From: an uncultured Pseudomonadales bacterium
GTDB lineage: Bacteria > Pseudomonadota > Gammaproteobacteria > Pseudomonadales > Pseudohongiellaceae
Direction of reading: 5' to 3'
DNA length: 62,249 nt
Assembly (NCBI GenBank): GCA_947259995.1
Contig: CAMYOK010000016.1
Coordinates: 1-62,249 of the forward strand
The translations under genes were made by a program, and so were the position numbers. Under the pieces are notes generated by a model. It searched no databases, was not told the origin of the DNA, and saw nothing but the letters and a program-made list of their open reading frames with translations. Below, piece by piece: positions 57,501 through 62,249 of the stretch; positions within the stretch are counted from its first letter, which is position 1; the number at the start of each line of letters is the position of its first letter.

Positions 57501-59092
57501 CACCTGGCCTAGCCGGACTTGCCAATGTGGCATTGGGCAATACAGGCACAGGCGGCAGCCTCACCTTAGGCTTACCGACTGGAATAGGGGCGCAAGTACA
57601 GCAATCTTCGGGCGATGGTCGTACCGGGCTTGCTAACTCCATTGGCCAAACAGGTACTGCCCAAGAGCAACAAGAAGCGGCAGCAAATGCGCAAGCATTT
57701 ATCGACGCTCTGCCCGAAGGCACGACACTCTCTGTGCGCTCAGTGAAACTTACCCCCAGCGCAACAGGACAAAATGGCGCCACGACACCGATTGTATTCA
57801 GAGGCGAAAGCTCTGGTGGTACAGACCAAAAGGCGTTTGTGATCGATGTCAGCGCAATGCCAAGCGGCACTATTATCGAGGTTCACAATATTGAGTTCGT
57901 CAGCATTGTAGGTGCTGTAAAGGTCAATGGCGGCACGGGCAATAATGTGGCGGTGGGCGATTCCGCCGGTCAGTTTATGGTATTGGGCGAAGGCGACGAC
58001 ATCCTTTACGGCGAAGGCGGTGACGATATCGTGGCGTCCTTGGGTGGTGACGACCAGCTATTCGGCAACTCAGGCAATGATTTAGTGATCGGTGGCATTG
58101 GCAACGATACGCTCAGCGGTGGCAGCGGTGATGACATTCTACAAGGAGGCCAGAGCGATGCCGGCAATTGGGAATTCCAACTTAAAGACGGTGCGCTCTA
58201 TAGCGTGTTTACCGCCAAGCAGTCGGACCTGACTTTTGTGCCTACCTACGAGCTTGCAGGCCCATGGTGGACACAAGGCGACAGCGGCGTTGATACCGAT
58301 GCTCGCCTAGCATTCACTTATCAAGCAATTGAACGCCTAAGCTTGATCTCGATTCTCCACAATGCTGTGACAGGCAAGCTGCCCGATGTGGGCGCGATGA
58401 ACACCCTAAGCTTAGACTCCAAAGCTTTCACTGAACTAGCTTCAGGGGCTGCAGACTATCTCTTTGCTAACAACGCTGGCCTAGCGACACAAAGCACACA
58501 AGAACAACTGCAAACAGTCATCGAATTGTTTTGGGGAGACGGAACAGCAAGCACCGAGCTGTTACAAGGCGGAACTCAACATTTGACTGCCGGCGGCACC
58601 TGGGGTGAGGTGTTGCTCTACTTAGCGCAAAACGACAAAAGTTTGCAGGGAATTACCGATTCGAACGGCAAGACCAGCTTGACCACCACCTTGGAACTAC
58701 AAGAATCCGGCTGGCAAGTTGATTCTGGTGATGACATTCTTCTTGGCGGCACTGGTAACGATTTACTAATTGGCGGCGGCGGAAACGACGTGCTAGACGG
58801 TGGCGAGGGAGTCGATATAGCGGTGTTCACTGGCAGTATTAGCGATTTCAGGTTTCAAACACAGACTGTGGATGGAGCACTACAATTGCTATTCTCACGC
58901 AAAGGTACAGCTGAAGTAGATACGCTGAAAAGCATCGAGCAATTGTTGATCGGTGACAATTTATTCTCAGCATCCAGTAACGTCGCGAACTTAATAGAAG
59001 GCGTGGACTATGAGTTAAGCGACTATGTAATCGACGCAGCAAATACTGTTGAATTATTAGCTCAGCAAGCAACAAGCGTCGATTACATTTAA
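54551..59092 (+). CDS. large RTX-type calcium-binding protein
   Basis: The 1513-residue protein (ATG at 54551, GAGGAA ribosome site; an upstream start at 54524 adds nine) lacks a Sec signal and is rich in Asp/Gly/Thr. It has four blocks of GGxGxDxLx calcium repeats, Ig-like/cadherin-like modules between them (an SbsA-like GxxxxxVxxxRxYLxG near residue 460 and a VEDAP-bordered module near 630), and a helical part before the last repeats (TYELAGPWWTQGDSGVDT...FTYQAIERLS). This fits a T1SS-exported surface or S-layer-like protein, but no transporter genes are in the window. Cleavage, partner and activity are unknown. It is convergent with the LytTR regulator. Confidence 0.9.
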   Translation: MPVSFIVSSSSYRDHGVLFFVHQAIDTATLQARIDGVSAAIVLTIDTDTPTLDPSSPNVVTASIEGSLNTSDVINGTGADDTLQITAAHNVTFNATTVTGFETIELPSQVQTLVIHDATIASGAVLTVDAQSNEQAVSFDASADLDGRAIITGGSANDVITGTANGADTLAGGAGDDVITAGNGGATIHSGTGNDILTGGSGNDSFEFALGNKTITTGAGSDTIFIDLAIASNGEAVTITDLSTADVMTFRNYDLSALDGVDASATFSASGYQFNLNNITSDSGIFTLNTGDNSLSVNPYVISSASYEKDTGVLTVTGKNFLGNGAGSDIDLTKFVISNGSLADTTLTAQDVEIISDTQFSVTLNTSNKNKIKGAVGTTDNLLVQHGWLTGVTDTVNTQDSITPLAIVDTTAPQVDPSNSSPGPGGFGLQVPTMRIGYSEALNKGTGTVRLYLEGATSAEDQLVATYDIATGQGSDGGSIVISDNLLLITMVPRFYDKDLFLLFDEGIVEDKSGNKSAAVSDRADYRFSTNTNLVPVIDGSDSSTERVYESTSFVEEFDVEERNEAALTFTLSGADAALFEISSSWDGGEDHNVQVSFKAAPDFENPLDVGQDNIYNYTVDVDDGVGGTDSKTMTVTVEDAPDVPVTFTMPVSEEEFFLLSTGDDTLIINIEDAFYLGDDESTVNGIGGFDTAIISAAQDLSLNEYTLLNFEKIVITAGTQELSVSEDNFVPAGATFVVDASASADSLTWESDNETNGYFTITGGSGNDVLSGGALGDTLTGGAGNDTITGLGADVIDGGAGDDVIALKLGGYNKEDYTAATGATVTGGSGNDAFELSETGTLFSDFTVTITDFSSTDAIYILGKDLTALNGVATASAQIFDNIGTVNFANLNASSGTYSATLIAQADYQFSSGVTSINGSNTITKLSFVPTPPAAPVVDPTPPPVIDPNAPPVAVEATVEESTQQNEDGTVTTTVNITPQAAAPGLAGLANVALGNTGTGGSLTLGLPTGIGAQVQQSSGDGRTGLANSIGQTGTAQEQQEAAANAQAFIDALPEGTTLSVRSVKLTPSATGQNGATTPIVFRGESSGGTDQKAFVIDVSAMPSGTIIEVHNIEFVSIVGAVKVNGGTGNNVAVGDSAGQFMVLGEGDDILYGEGGDDIVASLGGDDQLFGNSGNDLVIGGIGNDTLSGGSGDDILQGGQSDAGNWEFQLKDGALYSVFTAKQSDLTFVPTYELAGPWWTQGDSGVDTDARLAFTYQAIERLSLISILHNAVTGKLPDVGAMNTLSLDSKAFTELASGAADYLFANNAGLATQSTQEQLQTVIELFWGDGTASTELLQGGTQHLTAGGTWGEVLLYLAQNDKSLQGITDSNGKTSLTTTLELQESGWQVDSGDDILLGGTGNDLLIGGGGNDVLDGGEGVDIAVFTGSISDFRFQTQTVDGALQLLFSRKGTAEVDTLKSIEQLLIGDNLFSASSNVANLIEGVDYELSDYVIDAANTVELLAQQATSVDYI
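55061..55165 (+). repeat. RTX repeat block 1
   Basis: Codes for consecutive Gly/Asp nonapeptides (GGAGDDVIT, GNGGATIHS, GTGNDILTG, GSGNDSF) that form a calcium-bound beta roll. Confidence 0.85.
56840..56970 (+). repeat. RTX repeat block 2
   Basis: Codes for GGSGNDVLS, GGALGDTLT, GGAGNDTIT, then DGGAGDDVI. One unit is degenerate (GLGADVI). Confidence 0.85.
57985..58150 (+). repeat. RTX repeat block 3
   Basis: The longest run of nonapeptides: GEGDDILYG, EGGDDIVAS, LGGDDQLFG, NSGNDLVIG, GIGNDTLSG, GSGDDILQG. Confidence 0.9.
58725..58820 (+). repeat. RTX repeat block 4
   Basis: Codes for SGDDILLGG, TGNDLLIGG, GGNDVLDGG, EGVDIAVF; just before the C-terminal domain that normally holds the secretion signal. 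Confidence 0.85.
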
Positions 59093-59104
59093 AGCTAGCA
59101 ACGT

Positions 59105-59926
59105 TTAGAAAAAGTGTTTTACTTTTTCTTTGTAGGAACGGCTCATCTTCAACGATGAGCCGCAACTCAAGGTTAAATGGAATTCGCCATTGATGTGCGA
59201 GGACACCTTTTCAACGCGCTGCAAATTCACAATAGTGGATCGGTGCACACGTTGGAAGATATTCGGGTCCAACTGCGCCTCTAACTCTTTCATCGTGGTG
59301 CGCATAATATGCGTCTGGCCTTGCACGTGCACACACATATAATCGCCTGCCGCATCGATCCAATCGATGTCACGCACAGGCACGAAAGTCGTTGATGATC
59401 CATCTTTAATTGCCAGTCTGTCGGAGTATTCCGACGCTTGATCAGGGTTACTTAGCAATTCATTAATTGCCATCTCTGACTTACCAGTCAAGCCAATGAC
59501 TATTTCAAGCAGGCGATGTTTTTCTAAAGCCGCATGGTTCTGATTGAAACGCTCGCTCACCTTCTCAATCGCTAACGCTAAACGTTCATCTTCAATTGGC
59601 TTGAGTAGATAGTCGACAGCATTAGCACTGAAGGCATCGACGGCAAAGGCATCGTAGGCCGTGACAAAAATGATCATCGGCATATTGTCTTGTTGTAGTT
59701 TTTCAACCACTTCAAGCCCTGTCATACCCGGCATCTGAATATCCAAGAACACCAGGTCGGGCGTATGTTCAGCAATCGCCGACAACGCCTCTTTGCCATT
59801 CTGACACACGGTGATCAACTCTAACTGCGGAAATTGCTCTAAACGCATGGCCAAGCCAGTGCGTGCTAAAGATTCATCATCGACGATGATGGCGCGAATA
59901 AGCGACTCGCTATCATTTTGTTTCAT
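59105..59926 (-). CDS. LytTR-family response regulator
   Basis: The 273-residue protein has a receiver domain (acidic pair D16-D17, phospho-acceptor D62 in FLDIQMPGMTG, and late TAYDAFAVDAF and K in LLKP) and a C-terminal LytTR DNA-binding domain (IDWIDAAGDYMCVHVQGQ, FQRVHRSTIVNLQRVEKV). It is the AlgR/YehT type. It overlaps the kinase gene upstream by 14 bases and converges on the RTX gene. The targets are unknown. Confidence 0.94.
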   Translation of the reverse strand: MKQNDSESLIRAIIVDDESLARTGLAMRLEQFPQLELITVCQNGKEALSAIAEHTPDLVFLDIQMPGMTGLEVVEKLQQDNMPMIIFVTAYDAFAVDAFSANAVDYLLKPIEDERLALAIEKVSERFNQNHAALEKHRLLEIVIGLTGKSEMAINELLSNPDQASEYSDRLAIKDGSSTTFVPVRDIDWIDAAGDYMCVHVQGQTHIMRTTMKELEAQLDPNIFQRVHRSTIVNLQRVEKVSSHINGEFHLTLSCGSSLKMSRSYKEKVKHFF

Positions 59927-61001
59927 AAGGAATTACAACCGTTACTATACAGCCATGCGGTGAACCTGAAGAAAATGCCAGAGAATGGGCATCAGCGTAA
60001 ATCTCTTTAAGACGGTTTTGTATATTTTTCAGACCAACTCCATTACTAGAATGTTCCAATGCCATTAGTTGCGAAGGCTCGGCCACTCCTGGCCCGTCAT
60101 CTTCAACGATAATGACGAGTTTGTCGCCCTCTACTTTAGCCCGAATAGCGATCAGACCGCCCTCTTCGCTGCGCGCTATCGCATGCTTGATCGAATTCTC
60201 GATCAAGGGCTGCAGCAACATACTCGGCACCATCGCCTGCAGCGCCTCTTCGGCCACATCGATCTCGATTCGCAAACGCTCTTCAAATCGCACTTTCTCG
60301 ATATCCAGATACAAGCGCACTGAGTTGAGCTCAAACTGCAAAGACACCTGTTCTAACGGGTCATTATCCAAAGAATAGCGCAAGAACTGGCTAAGCTTCG
60401 ACAGCATGGAATTGGCGGTTTTAGTGTCTTGTTGCAAAACCAAGGTAGAGATCGCGTTCAAAGTATTGAACAAAAAATGCGGGTTCAATTGGTAGCGCAA
60501 CATGCGCAATTGCGCCTCATGGGCCAAAGCCTCTGAACGCAAACTCTTGGTTTTTTCCAATTGAAATAAGCGGTAATACTTAATACAGAAATACACCACG
60601 CTCCACATGAGCATGAACATATAAGAGAACGGCAGCAAATTGGTGACCGAAGTTAGCCCGTAGTCGCTAAGATCAACGGCGCTACCCACTTCTGTAGAGG
60701 TGATCAACGCCTTCATCGCAATCCAGATCATGGACGCCAGCAAAGAGCCAAGAACAACAGTTAAGAAGCGCAGCTGCGGCGAAGACTCCCACACGGCGCG
60801 ATAGGCATAACGCAGCCCAGTTGAAAGGGCAAAGCCGGTCACCGCATCGAGGATGAACACCCCGGCGCGTGCCGTCATATATTCAGCAGGAACAAAGCTT
60901 AGATCGCGAAGTACCAACAGGACAACCCATAGGCTCCAGCCTATGAATTGCAAGATCCAAAACTGGGCACTTGCGTTGGGTTTTAAAGCACTAGCACTCA
61001 T
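59913..61001 (-). CDS. LytS/YehU-like sensor histidine kinase
   Basis: The 362-residue protein has four or so N-terminal helices, then a His_kinase domain (LRYQLNPHFLFNTLNAIS with the phosphor-acceptor His) and a HATPase_c domain (PLIENSIKHAIARSEEGG, IVEDDGPGV, GVGLKNIQNRL). This is the short sensor type without extracellular domain, paired with a LytTR regulator. The signal is not evident. mdh lies upstream, about 75 bases away, in the same direction. Confidence 0.93.
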   Translation of the reverse strand: MSASALKPNASAQFWILQFIGWSLWVVLLVLRDLSFVPAEYMTARAGVFILDAVTGFALSTGLRYAYRAVWESSPQLRFLTVVLGSLLASMIWIAMKALITSTEVGSAVDLSDYGLTSVTNLLPFSYMFMLMWSVVYFCIKYYRLFQLEKTKSLRSEALAHEAQLRMLRYQLNPHFLFNTLNAISTLVLQQDTKTANSMLSKLSQFLRYSLDNDPLEQVSLQFELNSVRLYLDIEKVRFEERLRIEIDVAEEALQAMVPSMLLQPLIENSIKHAIARSEEGGLIAIRAKVEGDKLVIIVEDDGPGVAEPSQLMALEHSSNGVGLKNIQNRLKEIYADAHSLAFSSGSPHGCIVTVVIPYETK

Positions 61002-61076
61002 CAGTAGAACCTCAGAGCGACCCCATTAAGGGAGAGAAGAGCGCGGCGATACGCTGACGCATCGCCGCAGCCTAGA

Positions 61077-62054
61077 TTACGGTAGCAATGCTGCTACGGC
61101 GTCTCTTTCTTCTGAGAGTTCTTTCTCAGTTTTTTCCATCAAGTTACGGCTGAAGTCATTCACTTCCAAGCCTTGCACAACAGTGTAAACACCATTGTCA
61201 CAAGTTACTGGGAATGAGTAGATCAAGCCTTCCGCGATGCCGTAATCGCCAACGCTATGGATACCCATGCTGACTACTTTGCCATTCGTGCCCAATACCC
61301 AGTCATGAATATGGTCGATAGCCGCATTAGCCGCAGAGGCTGCACTTGAAAGCCCACGCGCCTTGATGATTGCCGCGCCGCGCTGTTGCACTGTAGGGAT
61401 GAAGTCAGACACCAACCAGTTTTCGTCAACGAGGTCAGTCGCATTCTTGCCATCGACAGTCGTGTGGTGAACGTCTGGATACTGAGTTGAAGAGTGGTTA
61501 CCCCAAATGATCAAACCGTCGACATCAGTGCTGTGCTTGCCAGTCTTCTCAGCCAACTGCGCAATGGCACGGTTGTGGTCAAGACGGGTCATCGCCGTGA
61601 ACTGACCAGGCTTGAGGTCGGGCGCGTTACGGTAAGCAATCAAGGCATTGGTGTTGGCTGGGTTGCCCACAACCAAGACTTTTACGTCACGGCTAGCGTG
61701 ATCGTTGATGGCCTTGCCCTGTACAGAGAAGATTGCCGCGTTGGCTTCAAGCAGGTCTTTACGCTCCATGCCTGGGCCACGTGGACGAGCACCCACCAAT
61801 AGACAGATGTCTGCGTCTTTGAACGCCACTTCTGGCTTGTCTGACTGTACGATGCCCTGAACCAATGGGAACGCACAATCTTCTAGCTCCATTACCACGC
61901 CCTGCAAGGCGCCTAGAGCTGGAGTGATTTCCAACAATTGCAGAATAACAGGCTGGTCTTTGCCCAACATGTCGCCAGAGGCAATGCGAAAGAGCAATGA
62001 ATAACTAATTTGGCCAGCTGCACCGGTGACAGCAACTCGTACGGGTGATTTCAT
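61077..62054 (-). CDS. mdh: malate dehydrogenase
   Basis: Malate dehydrogenase of the TCA cycle (malate to oxaloacetate with NAD). The 325-residue protein has the nucleotide-binding [26 protein letters not shown], substrate-binding MTRLDHNRA and the active-site His in [12 protein letters not shown]. It is the long eukaryotic-cytosolic-like clade, not the 312-residue enterobacterial type. The gene is alone and normal. Confidence 0.97.
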   Translation of the reverse strand: MKSPVRVAVTGAAGQISYSLLFRIASGDMLGKDQPVILQLLEITPALGALQGVVMELEDCAFPLVQGIVQSDKPEVAFKDADICLLVGARPRGPGMERKDLLEANAAIFSVQGKAINDHASRDVKVLVVGNPANTNALIAYRNAPDLKPGQFTAMTRLDHNRAIAQLAEKTGKHSTDVDGLIIWGNHSSTQYPDVHHTTVDGKNATDLVDENWLVSDFIPTVQQRGAAIIKARGLSSAASAANAAIDHIHDWVLGTNGKVVSMGIHSVGDYGIAEGLIYSFPVTCDNGVYTVVQGLEVNDFSRNLMEKTEKELSEERDAVAALLP

Positions 62055-62198
62055 AGCGGTCTCTGAATCCTTGATAAAGGTGATTGGAAATAAATCGTAG
62101 AAATAAGGCGGAGGAGTATAGCAAATTTTGAATGAAAAATTCTATGTAGAACCCACCTGCAGGTAAGTGCCCCCCCACCCAACTAGTTCTGTGCCTAA
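62055..62198. other. intergenic region before the REP pair
   Basis: The mdh promoter must be here. A perfect 10-bp palindrome ACCTGCAGGT (62154-62163) and a C-rich run (62170-62179) are present. No gene is seen. Confidence 0.4.
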
Positions 62199-62249
62199 TG
62201 TGGGAGCGGGCCTGCCCGCGATTAGAACAGTGGTATGAATCGCGGGCAG
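62199..62249. repeat. Pseudomonas-type REP pair, cut by the window end
   Basis: TGTGGGAGCGGGCCTGCCCG begins at 62199 and runs on through CGAT to 62222. This is the core of REP sequences known in Pseudomonas. After a 16-base spacer, ATCGCGGGCAG (62239-62249) is the exact inverse of the first copy's end, so two REPs face each other; the second is truncated by the edge. Confidence 0.8.

Noticed and set aside
59107..59129. Hairpin AGAAAAAGT / ACTTTTTCT as a bidirectional terminator
   Set aside because: It is inside the 3' coding end of the LytTR gene and has a low G+C stem, so chance is a fair explanation.

Overview
The window is chromosomal DNA of a gammaproteobacterium, about half G+C, with dense gene packing and conserved housekeeping blocks in an order typical of the Pseudomonadales/Cellvibrionales side of the class (iscR-iscS ... 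ndk-rlmN-pilW-rodZ-ispG-hisS-yfgM-bamB-der; guaBA near xseA; purL; leuA; a 325-residue mdh). The T1SS-type repeat protein and a Na+/H+ antiporter fit a marine lifestyle, but the genus is not recognisable and this placement is an inference.

Left part (1-9,300): a sigma-54-type promoter in front of a small secreted DUF4097-like protein, then leftward genes purL, a NIF3-like small protein, a lipoprotein, tadA and a LysM/M15-like secreted protein, then a rightward MocR-type regulator/aminotransferase and a DUF2970 protein ending in a strong terminator. 9,300-14,000: a 1-Cys peroxiredoxin, a Tat-exported sulfite-oxidase-type molybdoenzyme fused to cytochrome c, a DUF3817 protein, and a two-gene merC-like/cobW-like unit behind a Zur-box-like palindrome. 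13,900-23,700: guaBA, then an accessory, partly decaying island (methyltransferase, LPS-kinase-like protein, a broken YejM-like sulfatase and a thermostable-hemolysin remnant) between guaB and xseA, then an M23 peptidase, a DUF3307 membrane protein and a DsbA-like protein. 23,700-35,100: a GATase, DoxX, an NhaC-type antiporter, an M1 metallopeptidase with a coupled small secreted protein, a two-gene unknown membrane unit, a DTW-domain tRNA modification enzyme, a membrane GGDEF protein coupled to an alpha/beta hydrolase.

35,100-46,900 is a long leftward conserved cluster: der, bamB, yfgM, hisS, ispG, rodZ, pilW, rlmN, ndk, a YHS protein, iscS and iscR. It lacks iscU, iscA, hscBA and fdx, and the IscS protein stops before the C-terminal tail that docks IscU in E. 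coli; yet a near-perfect type-1 IscR site remains upstream of iscR. 46,900-54,300: RNase AM/TrpH-type phosphatase, a zinc-ribbon protein, a secreted protein with repeated Y-P-N-G motifs, an ECF sigma/anti-sigma/secreted coiled-coil operon with a long palindrome upstream, leuA and a divergent Lrp-family regulator with a 16-bp palindrome between them. 54,500-62,249: a 1,500-residue RTX-type protein, a convergent LytS/LytTR two-component pair, mdh, and a Pseudomonas-type REP pair cut by the window edge.

I saw no rRNA, tRNA, CRISPR array, prophage or complete insertion sequence. The most interesting points are the reduced isc locus, the Zur-type merC-cobW unit, the decayed YejM-like gene, the uncharacterised ECF operon with its palindrome, and the unknown two-gene membrane unit at 29.5-31.4 kb.
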